A stretch of DNA of 64,000 nt. It comes from Wurfbainia villosa. Lineage: Eukaryota > Streptophyta > Magnoliopsida > Zingiberales > Zingiberaceae. Made by a program: the position numbers and the translations under genes. This document shows, in pieces, positions 24,901 through 37,131 of the stretch. Below the pieces are notes generated by a model that searched no databases, was not told the DNA's origin, and saw nothing but the letters and a program-made list of their open reading frames with translations. The DNA is taken from the NCBI GenBank assembly GCA_025175895.1, contig CM046006.1:68096288-68160287 (forward strand), in the 5' to 3' direction. Numbering within the stretch: the first letter of the stretch is position 1; each line of letters starts with the position of its first letter.

Positions 24901-27900
24901 TGGGCAAACAGTGCGTGAACTAGAGGAGGCTGTTCTTGCTGGTGGTGCAGCTGCAAATGCTGTTAGAGATTACCAACGGAAAGTTCAGGAAATGAATGTA
25001 ATACATTTAGATTTACCACAATCAATATGATGATGCTCCTAAAAGTTGTGAACTCTTTCAACTCATTATAGCATAGTCGGGTACTTTACCCCTCATCATT
25101 CTGTTATTTATTCAGGAAGAGATGAAAACGCTTGACCGGGAACTCTCTCGAGCCAAGGTTTCGGCTAACAGGGTGGCTGTGGTAGTGGCAAATGACTGGA
25201 AAGATGCTAGTGACAAAGTAATGCCTGTTAAACAATGGCTTGAGGAACGTAGATTCATGCAGGTTAGATTTAGCTGTGCTGTTCCTTGATTTTGTTCAAG
25301 TGCAGATGTTATGTTTGGAGATATTTCTTCTTTTCTAGATTATACTAGTCTTTTCAAAGATTCCGCATCATTCCCTTCTTTCCATATTTATTATAAATAT
25401 TGCCACAAACATTTTTGCAGAGTGAAATGCAGCAACTTCGAGATAAGCTTGCTATAGCAGAAAGGACAGCAAGATCTGAAGCTCAATTGAAAGTACAATG
25501 CCTAGCTTTGGATGTCTAAGATTTGACATGTTAACTTTCCATGTTATGTTTTAAACTTTTTTGTTAGTTATAAAAGCTATGTGACTGAAAACCTTTTGGT
25601 GTTTCAGGAGAAGTTCCAATTGAGGCTTAAGGTTCTTGAAGAGGGATTGAGAACGCCAGGGGGTGGTATAATCCGTGTTTGTGTAGAGGGAAAGAGTGTA
25701 GGTAATGGTCCTTTACGTCGCCTGTCCCTTGGTGGAGCTGAGAATAATTCTAAGAGCGTTAACGGCTTCCTATCTAAGAGACAATCTTTTCAGATGAGAT
25801 CTTCTGTTTCTAGTACCATGGTATTGAAACATGCCAAAGGGGCATCAAAGTCATTTGATGGTGGGACAAGAACATTGGAGCCTAACAAAATCATTCGGAA
25901 TGGCACAGGTGTGTCTCTAAATAGATCTTCTGTTGTAACCCGCAATAATCTCTCACCTAATAGGTGGAAGGAAACCCCATCCGAGAAAACCTGTGAGTTC
26001 CCTATTGTTGAGTCAGAAGATTGTGTCTCTGGACTATTGTATGACATGTTGCAGAAGGAGGTAGTTACATTAAGAAAAGCATGCCATGAGAAGGACCAAA
26101 GCTTACAGGACAAGGATGATGCAATTGAGGTAAATGGCCTCTTATAACAAGTTCCTGCTCTAAAGTCATCCATTTTCTTGCTGATCCTTCAACTTCCAAA
26201 TCAGATGCTGGCCAAGAAAGTTGATACGTTGACTAAAGCAATGGAAGTGGAGGCAAAAAAGATGAGAAGGGAAGTAGCTGCAATGGAGAAAGAGGTGGCT
26301 GCTATGCGGGTGGAGAAAGAACAAGATAACAAGTCAAAACGACATGGCGTTGGTGGTTCCAAGGGTCCATCTACTAGCTCTCAAATGCTGCCTGGGAGGT
26401 ACAATTTTATATGATCCGTTTTCTAAGATCTGCATTCTAGTCTTGCTCTTTATGTTTTTTTTTGGCTTTGTGATATAATTGAAAATTGATGTCTCAATAA
26501 ATATACAGTTTTAGTATAATTAACATGTATGATAAATGATGAAAAAATCAGTATCAATATATGAACAAATGTGAAATATGATTTTATACTAATTATAAAG
26601 GGATTAAATTTGTAAGTTATATCGTGAAACTTAGGAAAAGGCAATTGGGACTGAATAAGAGATAATAACAATTTATGCTAATCAATATATTTTTACGCCT
26701 TTGATATCAATGATAAATCTTATTTATTTTATAAGGAATGTATAATTCTCATATCAATGTGATAAATACATGTAGCAATATTGTTATTGAAGTTAGGAGG
26801 CTCCATGCCCATTACTCCTCCATGGACAAGTGTGGTAGCACATTATGCATAAATATGAGTATAAATTGGTTTGCTTTCTCATAACTTGATCTTTTCAGAT
26901 AAGTGGTTAATTAATTAATTCTAACATGGTTCCAGAGCAGGAGGTCAAGTGTTTGGATCCTACTTGTGTTTACAAAAATCTCACAATTCCGACTCATAAT
27001 GAATTTATACTTCTGACTCATGATGAGTGTGAGAGGAAATGCTGAAGCCAGGAGGACAAGTGCGGTGATCACTGTTTAAATAGAAAAACAAATTGGTTTA
27101 TTTTCTCCCTGCTTGGACCTTTGGGATAAAGTGGTTAGTTAATACTCTAATGACAGGTAACAACGATGGGTCTATTGTTGCACACCATTTTTTTCTATAA
27201 CCTTCTAGACTTCGTCAAGGATTTCTACTTAGTTCATATCTTCTTACATCTATACCGATTGAAGTTTACTAATCATATTCAAGACAAGTCTCTGTCCCTT
27301 TGGTGTCTATTATTTGTGGAGGATATTGTGCTAATTGATGAGAATGGTAACCAAATAAACTCACTGCTTGAAATTGGGGAGGGAGGGGGGAGGTGGACGG
27401 AACTGCTAAACTAAGAATTTTAAATCAAGAAGTATAACTAAAATAAAGATATGGAATCTATTTGTAACAATAAGAAAAAAAATAAAGATATGGAGTCTAT
27501 TTGTAACAATAAGAAAAAAGTGGAAATAGTTAAATATTTATAAGAGAATTCTTACAAGTAAAAGCTTTAGATACCTTGGATCCCTAATTCAACATGGAAC
27601 TATTGATAAAGAAACCAATGCTATTAAAGAGTGGCTAACTAAAGAAGAGTTCCTAGAGTCATTTTTTGTGTACCTAGGCAAAAGGAAAATTTGGTAGGAT
27701 ACTTTATGAGTTGGTTAAACGAGAAACATCACAAGTAAAAAGTTAGTGCAACAGTAATACAAATGCTAATATGGATGAGGTAATTTGGAAAGGAAAAAAC
27801 TACAATTCCAGTATAGAAATTCCATCATGATTGCAATCTCATAAAACATAAAATTTTCATTCTGTTGTATATTGCTTGACAAAGCTTAATGAGTTTATCA

Positions 27901-30900
27901 TGCCCTAAGTGCTTGTATCCACGATCATAGGCATGGCAGGGCACCCATGACAACCGCACTATAATTTTCCTTGACAATTGCTTGGTAAATCATCTATTTA
28001 GTAGAATCTTGGCGGGAAACACTAGAAGTGAAAGGTTTTAAGCTTAGTAAACTTAAAGGGAAGTTCTAGAAAACGGCGATTAGACCTGCTATGTTATATG
28101 ACGCTGAATGTTGGGCTACGACTCGAGCACATGAGCAAAAGATGAGAGTTGCAGAGATGAGGATGTTAAGGTGAGTATGCGGACATACGAAGATTGACAG
28201 AATAAGAAATGAGAGCATTAGAGAAAAAGTTGGTGTTGCATCTATTGAAGGAAAGCTCCGAGAGACACGTTTAAGGTGGTACGGATATGTACTTAGACGA
28301 CCAATAAATGCTCCAGTTAGGCGATGTGAAACGATGTCAAATATACACATCAAACGAGGAAGAGAGACCAAAAAAGACTTGGTTAGCAATAATAAAACAA
28401 GATAAAATTTATTTAAATATAGATGATTATATAGTAGGGGATAGAGTCCAATGACGTAGAAGGATTCATATAGCCGACCCCATCTAGTAGGATAAGATTT
28501 TGTTATTGTTGTACTTTTTAAGAAATGATTCACAATGAGAAATTGTAGAGAAAATCCAACTTCTGTCATTAAAAATAGTCTTACAATAGCTTTGAGAAAT
28601 AAACAATAACGCAAATGCCTAGTGTCACGCCCCGAGAGTATGCCGAGCCTAAAATAATCGGACAACATCTCCCCTGTACGTGATACAATTCTCTGATATA
28701 CATAAAGCCTTTCGGCCACAATCACATAACAAATATATATACACAATTCATACAAACACAGCGGAAGATATTGACAAATAATACAAAGACTCACTATGCA
28801 CTCCGGAGTGACTTGACACAATAAGAATCATAATAGAAACCATATCAAAGGCCAAATACATACAACACATCCGTATATCACAAATACGGAAACGATGTAG
28901 GATAAAACCCAAAAACATCCATCCATAAGAATACAACATCGATATGGAAATACAATCCAACCATTTGGTGTGAGATGGGATCGGTGAGTCTCGAACATCC
29001 AAGGAATCTTCTACTGTTACAGGCGGCGAAACCGTGGTCCGGTGGTGAGTATAAACTCAGGGGTAATATATAGAAAGTGCATGAACAACATATAAGGATA
29101 TAGAGATCTACAAGTATACATGTGAAGATCTACGGTATACTGAGATGAGTCCAATGCATACATCTTATCGAATCTAATAACCGATAACGGTATAGTCATA
29201 CTCGATGTATATACTAAAGCGATCAATGAATAAGTAATGTACCAGCGTGCGGCTCGCAACACCATAAGCTATATCATCATCGAACATGTATCTGATAACA
29301 TAACCCATATAACGTCTGAGGTCAATCCATACCGACTCAACGTATGAGCGTATATAATCACATGTAATAACATCCGGTTCATACTACACTATGACATGCC
29401 GCATTTAATCAAATCATACAATGATGCGGACTAACACATATATCATGCTCAACACACAGTATATAATATCACGAATGACATGTATCATGATGTCTGGCGT
29501 ATGCAATAATCATAGCTCAATCAAATGCGATCTCACGCGCATATGTAAAACATATATCAAATACATGCATCATATATATTGATGCACGTATGCGTGGTCA
29601 TTTGTCTGCGGACCGTCCAACCACGACCCAGAGTGGCGGTGTACGACATGACAACTATCTCGACTCTACTCTAGCTACCACTATTCTCGAGTTGGAGTAG
29701 TATGGTATGGTAGCTACGCCGTATGAGCTATATGCTACCCTAGGGGTCCCTGCTGCAAGCGACTCTAGCTATCACTACCCATGAGTGGTTGAGTGCTCCA
29801 CGACAGGACAAGTTGCACGCCACTCCAGCTACCACCGTCTATAGTGGCCGAGCACGGCACATCCAATGCTCGCCGCCAACCGCTCTCTACTACCCAGTGG
29901 CCGGGAGGCGGGATGGACGACGACGTCTCAAGCGGCATGCATCGTGTAATGATCGTAGCTCCACACAAGTATCCTCGCATCACTCCCTATCCCACGAGGA
30001 GTCCCGGCCAACCAAAGTCAACTATGCACGAGGACTCCTAATCCACAAGGCACTCTCTACCACACAGAGAGTCTACTATCGACATCTATATAACCATACA
30101 CAGATATACGATCCATAATGGATATACAATCATGCTAGGACCTCCAGTCCATAATCACATACTGACACTCACACACTTATCTATGCACAACCACTAGATC
30201 CACCATAGATGCATCACTGATATGTGTATGATATAACAATCGACTCCATAATCTGACACCTAACCTTAGTGATGTAACACGGTAACCCAATCTGAGATCA
30301 CAAAGATAACCCTAACCATATGTACTTAATTGAACATCCATCAGCTAACACACAATAGGGTTTGTAGTTCATATTCGTGATAGATAAACGATGAAGTAAT
30401 AATAATATATCTCAAAGGTCAAGGCTAAGTACAAGCACATGATTAAATAAGAGTGGAGTCAAGGTAAAAGAATTTAGCATAAATCCAAATTCATGCACCA
30501 GATTTAGATCAAACTACCTGACCAGGGTAGATATTACCCACCTGATACGAAGCTCGAATAATCCTCACGGTCGTGGACCTGCTTCGTATCCCAAACCTGC
30601 ACAATAATAACAAATTATGGTTAAGTACAAGTCTCCGATAATTATACGAACTAAACACTAATTCGTTCTATATTCGTATCCTTCCCTCGTCTACGAGTTA
30701 AAACTCGATTATCCCAATCCAATCCATCATAACCCAACTCAAACCCATCGAACAAGATACATCTCATACCACCTCCTTCGCCCTTCACTCCACGATACAG
30801 CTCTGGAGCACCACAAACAGAACAAGATAAAGAGTAAAATAGAGTTATACCCGAATTGAATTTCTCCGGCCAATCCTATCACCTATAAAGTTTAGTTCAC

Positions 30901-33900
30901 TGAATCTGTTGCTGCCCTTTCTTCCTACAACGATCCGCTATCCCTTGAAGACCATCGGCCGAAGACAATCACTCCAAGAACAGACATCAAACGAATCCGG
31001 TCTGCCTCCTTCTTCCACCCACAGCCGACACATAAATCAACATTCACACCCTATATCAAACTCATTGGACAAGATCATCTCATACCACAAATCACACCGC
31101 AACCTCCAAAGGAAAATCAGCAATTAACATTGAAACAACAAAGGTAAACCAAACTTACCGACCCAAATCTTCACCGACACCATTTCTCCCCTGTTCACCC
31201 GCGAAATCTGCTCCAATCACTGCCCAAACATGGATCCAAGCTCAATCAAAAACCCACATCGAGATCTCATCTCACATCTCAAAAACCTAACAAACCTGTA
31301 GCAGCAGCTTCGCGCGATCAAATCCATGGTGTCGTAGCCGCAGCAAGAAGGGATCGATGAAATCCCGGAAGAAGGAAATCAAGCTATCCTCTGGCCGGAG
31401 CGCCCAACCGTGGTGGCGACGTCTTCGTGCTGCTTGCACGAGGAAACCGACGAACTGAGATGGGAGAGCTCGACGGAATTCGGCTGATGCGGAGATGGGC
31501 GATGAGGAACAGATCGGGAGCAAAGAGCACGACGTCTCTCCCACCGGCCGGATCTTCCACCGTCGACGGCAGCGGCTCGCGGAGGGAGAAGGGAGATGGA
31601 ATCGACGTCACGAGAGAGGAGAGGAATGAATCGCGTGATCGGGAAGAGGAGGAGAAATCGCGGAACTCTACGGCCGATCGAGAGTTTTCGGTCCTTTTAA
31701 ACGCTGTTGTGCGATTCGGTTCAGGCCAATCCAACTTCAATTCAAGTCAACCCAAGCTCAATCCAATTTGATTCAGCCCAACCGGTTCAGCCAATTTCAA
31801 GCCCAGCAATTTCGGCCCAACGGACTCAGCCCAACAGATTCAGCCCAAACCCACTCCTTAACCAATCCCTTGATTAAGTCCAATTATATATATATATATA
31901 TTTTTTTTCTTATCTTACACCTAGAATAATATAAAAGAACTCTAACTACTAGAACAAGAAATAAACAATAGCATAAAATCATAAAGTGTAAGAATCTTCA
32001 AAAAGAACTTTGCAAAATGCCCTTAGAGCCTCCCCCTATCAATAGTGAAATCTTAATCTACCCAAACTTAAATTAGTATTCACTTATGGCTTTGGAGTGG
32101 CAAGGGAACAAACTCAGCAGGGAAAACTAACTAGAGTAAGCAATATGATATATGGTAATAAGGTAAACAACAAATAACACAATATATTATACAATGAGTA
32201 ACAAAATAATTAGCAACGTCAAGAAAAGAAAATACACCCCCACTAACAAAATCACAAGGAGCGCATGGCATTGAAGTTGCATTGAGAGAAGTAGACCTGG
32301 CCACGGTCCGGGTTCGGTCCGGGTCCGGGTCGAAACCGCCGGGTCCGGGTTGACAAAATATCGACCCTTAACCGCCCGCGGCCAGGTCGGCATCGGGTCA
32401 TGGAACCGCGGTTCGGTCCGGTCCGGTCCGGTCAAGTCGTCCGTCGACACGCTGTGCTCTACCGTACGAGAGCAACACGCCTGTGTGCCGTGACACACAG
32501 AGCAACATACGCGCGACGGACACGCCGCGGCGACACGCCCGTGTCGTAACGGAAATACGACACGGGCGTGTGCCGGCGACACGCCCGTGCTCGGCCAAAT
32601 TTTTTTTTTTTTTTTTTAAATGCCGGTTTTTTTTTTCCGGTTCGGTTTTTTAAAAAACCGGGACCGGACCGCCTAATAGGCGGTCCGGTTACGGGTCCGG
32701 GTCAAACCCGTTGACCCGGTTAACCGGACCGTTGACCACGGTCCGGTTCCGGGTCGGGTCCGGGTTTGACCCGGACCTTGGCCAGGTCTAGAGAGAAGTA
32801 AGAAGAGTTACTGGTTCTGTTCTCACTGAACGGGAGAACAGGGAGGAGTTATGTGCTTCTCACGAGATTAGGAAGAGGAGGAAAAATCATAGTATTTAAA
32901 ATTCCCAAATTCCTAATCGAAATAAACCTAGTCAATTAACCAGCCAACAAAAATCATTTTTACCAGTTTAATTTGGTCCAAAATTAGTTCAACCCTAAAA
33001 CCTCTTTTTAAATCCATTTTGAACCCAAAGAGAAATTAAATTGATCCACACATTATTTTGCCTTTAATCAGCATCTCTAACGTCATATTTGGACAAAGAA
33101 TCATTAAAATAGCTTTTAAACTACTTGGTTCAGGCACAGAATCCCTATTTTAATTCCTTTAACTTCTAATAATCCCTAATACATTTATTTAAATCCTATT
33201 TAGGTTTTTAGAATATAACAAAGTTTCTCAATGACAAATTTGACAAAATAAGGATATACTTTCATGGAGTACTTGGGGGTTTAAATTATTGTCACTATCT
33301 CATACATTAAACAATTTTTTTTTGTATATTTTCAACTTATTTATTTTACTGTGAATTTTGATTGATTATAGAAGGGGAGCTTTGGCGCAATGGTAAAGTT
33401 GTTGCCTTGTGATCCAGAGGTCACGGATTCGAATTTTGAAAATAGCCTTTTGCAAAATAAGATAAGACTGCGTACAATGGATCCTTTTCCAGGACTCGAC
33501 ATAGCGGGAGCTTCGTGCACCGGGCTACCCTAATTTTGATTGATTATACTGAACTAATACCCATTATACCAACCGTGTCCACAATAATGTGACAACCCTT
33601 CCTTATTTTCTATCACATTCTACAGTTGATTTGATGGGTCACTTGTAGATACCATCCTATGCTTGTCAAGATACATGGGTGGTGAAGATCCTTCACAACA
33701 CTTGCAGCAACAATCTGGTCTCATGAAAAATAAGATGAACTATATTCATTGGTTTAGACAAATTTTGGTGTTGTCTAGGCCTAACGCTGCATCCAACTTT
33801 TTCCTTTTTTCCTTTCACTGGGGCTTGAGATTGATTGGTGGTTTTCTCTTGAACACAATGAACCAAATTTTCTTTTGGATGTGGATAAATTGTCACTTAT

Positions 33901-36900
33901 CCTTTTAACTTCTGAAAACCTTCTTTACCAAATGCAGTAATTGTATGATTAAAGATCCTATTCATCGATGGTGCATTTGGTTTGTGAATTTAAATAGACA
34001 AGAATGGCTCATTGTTCCATTCTCCTAGTTTTGTTAGTCCATTAAGCATGATCTGCCTCACAATCTGATCGACCTGTTTAACCCGCTTGTCCTGCCTTGC
34101 TCAACAAATCTAACCACTCCGCTTGCTCAATCCAACCAATCCGATCAGTCTTCTTGCTTGGTTCATCCGATCCATTTAACATTGATTGATCCTCATGCTC
34201 CACCTGACCAGCTTGTCATGATCTGTCTTATCTGCTTGCCCAAGTGTCTGGCATGGAATATTATTGTTGCTATTCCTCTGGCATGGAATATTATTGTAAT
34301 TATAATTCCATGAGAATTGATATTCTGAATCCACTATTGCAATAAAACATATGAAATACTTATATGGGAATTTATAGGGAATATAATAGCTATTCCTATG
34401 AACCAAACACATCGTTTCTTTCCCATTTAATCTTGTAAATGGTTATGTGTGCAAGGACTAGGGATATTGTGCCTTAATGGTGAATGTATACTACTTTTCT
34501 ACTGGAGAAACTTTACTATGAACCTTATGTTTGCAAGGACTAGGGATATTGTCCTTATTGATTTGGACCAAGGTCATCCAAAATTTTACCACTAAAAGAC
34601 CATCAAGGTGGTCATCAAGGCATTTGATTGCCACTTTGAAGACTTTTAGTTGTCAAAATTAAAAAGGCAGGAGCATGAACTTTTGGGAGCACTATGAACA
34701 TAATGGTGATCTCATATTTTCCATTTTGACAATTGGAACACCACCAGCTTGTTTTAACTAAACACTTTGATGACTATCTTGACCACCTTGTAGTGGTCAA
34801 AATGGAAATACAAGGCCATCGTTGCATTCATAGTGCTTTGTCCAAAATGACCATCAAAATGTTTTGACCAAAATGCATTGATGACCTTGACAACCTTTTC
34901 TTGGTCAAAGTGACAAAATAAGACCATTCGATTTGTCAGGCTCACAAGAATTGTTTCGTGCCCTTGTTTGTTGATTTTGACCACTTAAAGGTTATTAGAA
35001 TGGCCATCAAGATGTGTTAATTAAAACACTTTAATGTATCGAAATAACAAGATAAGACCACCAGATTCTTCTTGCTCTCAGGAATCAATTTATGCCCATG
35101 TTGATTTTGACTACTGAAAGGTTATCAAAATTTTTTGCCCATTAAAGGGCCATGAGATGTATCATTTGTTAAATTCTAACTCGTGATTTCCTCTGGTAAA
35201 TATGAAACTTTGGACGTATGGTTTAGTAACATACTGCTGATAAAATGAGAGAAATTAGGCTGAGATTGCATTTTTTTATTTAGACGAGTTGAGTCCATGA
35301 AAGTAGGAGTTAGGCGTATTGGGAATCCAAAAAAAAACGTCAACTAATTAATTATTGATTTGATTATTACTAATAAAGCTGTGAAAGGTTTTAAACTTAG
35401 TAGAGTAAAGACAGAATATATAGAATTTAAGTTTAGCAATATTAGACGTAATAAGACAAGTGTTAAAATAGGAGATGACGAGTTGTCTGGAATTGAGAGT
35501 TTTAAATATTTAGGATCATTTTTGCAAGATGATGGAGAGATTGAGAGAGACGTCTTACATAGAATACAAGCAAGATGGTTGAAATGGGAGAAACCGTCGG
35601 GAGTTTTATGCGATCGTAAAGTGTCTCTAAAACTTAAAGGAAAGTTCTACAAAATGACGATTAGACCTGCTATGTTATATGACGCTGAATGTTGGGCTAC
35701 GACTCGAGCACATGAGCAAAAGATGAGAGTTGCAGAGATGAGGATGCTAAGGTGGATGTGTGGACATACGAGGATAGACAGAATAAGAAATGAGAGCATT
35801 AGATAAAAAATTGGTGTTGCATCTATTGAAGGAAAGCTCTGAGAGATGCGTTTAAGGTGGTACAGATATGTACTTAGATGGCCAATAAATGCTTCAGTTA
35901 GGCGATGTGAAACGATGACAAATATACACATCAAATGAATAAGAGAAAGACAAAAAAAAGACTTGGTTAGCAACAATAAAACAAAATAAAATTTATTTAA
36001 ATATAGATGATGATATAGTAGGGGATAGAATCCAATGACGTAGAAGGATCCATATAGCCGACCCCACCTAGTGGGATAAGGCTTTGTTGTTGTTGTTGTT
36101 GTATTTGATTATTACTAATAAAGCTGGGAGAAACACGGTTTCATGATGATATGATCTAACAAGGCTTTGATTTTTTTTTTCAGCATTAATTTGACAGAAG
36201 TTTGGGAATTCATTTGTAGGTTTATAGGCCCTGGTCATGCATATAATCCCTCACTGTATAAACTGTGCTTAAAATTGTTACTGCAATAAATTGATTGAAT
36301 TTGGAAATGTTTGCAGATTGGCCATTTTTGATTCTTGGGGTGATTCTTTACCATGCTTGGGGCATGGAGTAGGAGAACTAAGCCTCATAAAAAAAACTTC
36401 ATAGCTTTTCACTATTCAATTTTCATTAAATGGATAATACTTATTCCTAGTACGAACATTTGTTTAAAGTAAATTCGAATTATATTTTCCTTCTTAGAAA
36501 ATGTATGTTAGATGATTTGTTTGCTTTTGATCCCTTTGAAGGCGCAGCCAGATTTTTTCTTCCTTTTTTCTCCTTTTTCACTTGTATGGGCTCCCTTTGA
36601 TATGACACAAAATGTAGCATGTCGTTGGTTCATTTAATCTGCCTTTTGATTTGGCCTTATAATATGTCAATGATGCTAAATGTGTGCAGCCAATCTCAAA
36701 CAATTGGGGCTGACATGGTTTGATGATGATAATGAATTATGACAATCACCCATATGAGAGTTTTCTCTGGATATGGCTTATTTGCAAATTATCACTAAGC
36801 GAATTCTTAAGTGCCTTGTTTAATCTTTATGGCCTTAATAGCATTACATCTCAGATCGGATACAGGCTTCTAATGACAATGGTCATACTGGAAATATAGG

Positions 36901-37131
36901 TAGCAACAATTTTTCTTAAGCATGTTTTATTTAAACTCATCTATTTTTGTTGCACACAGTATTAACATTTGAATATAAACACCATTTGCATACTAGTATG
37001 ATGAACTAGATTTGTATTGTTTTCGATTCAAAATTAAGGTAACGTATGTATAATTATGTTGCTTTTTTGGCTTACGGCTATGTTCCAATTTCAGGACTGC
37101 CCCACGAAGTGGATTGATTCGCAATTTTTGA
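21948..37131 (+). CDS. MAP70: microtubule-associated protein 70 (MAP70)
   Basis: MAP70 proteins are plant-specific coiled-coil proteins that bind cortical microtubules and help organise cell shape and secondary walls. Coding exons, each with GT..AG borders and kept frame: 21948-22194, 22294-22379, 23689-23754, 23844-24014, 24583-24753, 24842-24997, 25116-25262, 25421-25492, 25608-26129, 26205-26398, 37095-37131. They join to 622 residues, the usual family length. Hallmarks include EEFINLLHGSDPVKVELNRL (exon 1), AQKDDDMPPIEAILAPLEAE (exon 4), VEKLGQTVRELEEAVLAGGA (exon 6) and KAMEVEAKKMRREVAAMEKE (exon 10). Most of the protein is heptad-like coiled coil; a Ser-rich basic region lies in exon 9. 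The start MSDRYDD was preferred over the in-frame ATG at 21897 because relatives begin MSD. The last exon completes LPGRTAPRSGLIRNF and the stop. No lesions are seen. Which of the MAP70 paralogues this is cannot be settled here. Confidence 0.95.
22380..23688 (+). other. MAP70 intron 2, no embedded gene
   Basis: 1.3 kb of AT-rich intron between exons 2 and 3. A short imperfect duplication around 'cttagatggaa' (22580-22640) is the only structure noticed. Confidence 0.8.
27160..28512 (+). mobile_element. RTE-type LINE fragment, decayed
   Basis: Near 27166-27350 a broken frame resembles the RT region around the catalytic box of plant RTE LINEs. From 28040 to 28500 the DNA is about 90% identical by eye to the second copy at 35630-36080, including the region encoding PAMLYDAECWATTRAHEQ. 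It ends in the RTE 3' signature (GCCGACCCCATCTAGTAGG) and a decayed TTG-repeat tail. Stops and frameshifts are frequent. I did not find a target duplication. Confidence 0.75.
28623..31919 (-). mobile_element. solo LTR of the gypsy family, with target duplication
   Basis: It begins TGTCACGCCCCGAGAGTATG, matching the start of both LTRs of the element at 2485-13863, and ends ...TCTTACA; 3297 bp. The five bases before it (28618-28622) and after it (31920-31924) are both CCTAG, a clean target-site duplication. No internal domain or second LTR is present, so it is a solo LTR left by recombination between two LTRs. Overall it is a diverged family member: only one hairpin of the array is evident (near 30049). 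Antisense frames near 31287-31740 are not credible genes. Confidence 0.9.
32292..32790. mobile_element. hAT-type MITE, GC-rich foldback
   Basis: 499 bp. The terminal inverted repeats start TAGACCTGGCCACGGTCCGG; the right end is its imperfect mirror (TTGGCCAGGTCTA). The element is flanked by identical 8-bp duplications GAGAGAAG at 32284-32291 and 32791-32798, the length made by hAT transposases. The body is full of GGTCCGGGTC-like words on both strands and can fold on itself. Open frames inside it are by-products of GC-rich repeat sequence. Confidence 0.9.
33371..33531 (+). mobile_element. tRNA-derived SINE, Au-like
   Basis: 161 bp with a pol III A box (TGGCGCAATGG) and a degenerate B box (GGATTCGAATT). 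The body ends ...AGCGGGAGCTTCGTGCACCG followed by GGCTACCC, the hallmark of the plant Au SINE family. It is flanked by a 17-bp target duplication, AATTTTGATTGATTATA at 33354-33370 and 33532-33548, as expected for LINE-driven insertion. The tRNA-like head is not a tRNA gene. Confidence 0.9.
35382..36102 (+). mobile_element. 5'-truncated RTE LINE with 24-bp target duplication
   Basis: The insertion encodes the C-terminal end of an RTE polyprotein (open from 35382 to 35806: SFKYLGSFLQDDGEIERDV, then KMTIRPAMLYDAECWATT), broken by a stop at 35804. It ends in the RTE 3' signature and five TTG repeats. Identical 24-bp sequences (ATTTGATTATTACTAATAAA plus GCTG) lie at 35358-35381 and 36103-36126. 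Better preserved than the copy at 27160. Confidence 0.92.

Larger units (their letters stand above)
26399..37094 (+). other. MAP70 last intron, 10.7 kb, repeat-filled
   Basis: The donor is GTACAATT directly after ...CTGCCTGGGAG; the acceptor is TTTCAG before GACTGCCC. It contains, in order, an RTE LINE fragment, a solo gypsy LTR, a hAT MITE, a SINE and a second RTE LINE fragment. A 40-bp tandem duplication lies at about 27441-27520. Parts not covered by separate entries (26399-27160, 31920-32283, 32799-33353, 33549-35357, 36127-37094) show no coding signal. Around 34240-34420 there is MITE-like sequence with a repeated TGGCATGGAATATTATTG. From 34550 to 35150 there are loose repeats of 'gaccac' and 'tggtcaaa' words. 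Confidence 0.88.

Noticed and set aside
28018..28500. Host gene related to the repeated AECWATTRAHEQ-encoding sequence
   Set aside because: The same sequence recurs at 35640 with a LINE 3' end, TTG tail and target duplication; it is RTE LINE sequence.
31287..31771. Overlapping frames of 85-118 codons in the solo LTR
   Set aside because: They lie in the GC-rich end of an LTR, correspond by place to the non-coding frames in the other two LTRs and show no domain.
32187..32598. Frames of 66-131 codons rich in Arg, Pro and Thr
   Set aside because: They fall in the repeat words of the hAT MITE and have no independent support.
33371..33450. Possible tRNA gene from A-box and B-box-like motifs
   Set aside because: No cloverleaf closes, the B box is degenerate, and the downstream body and 17-bp duplication identify a SINE.
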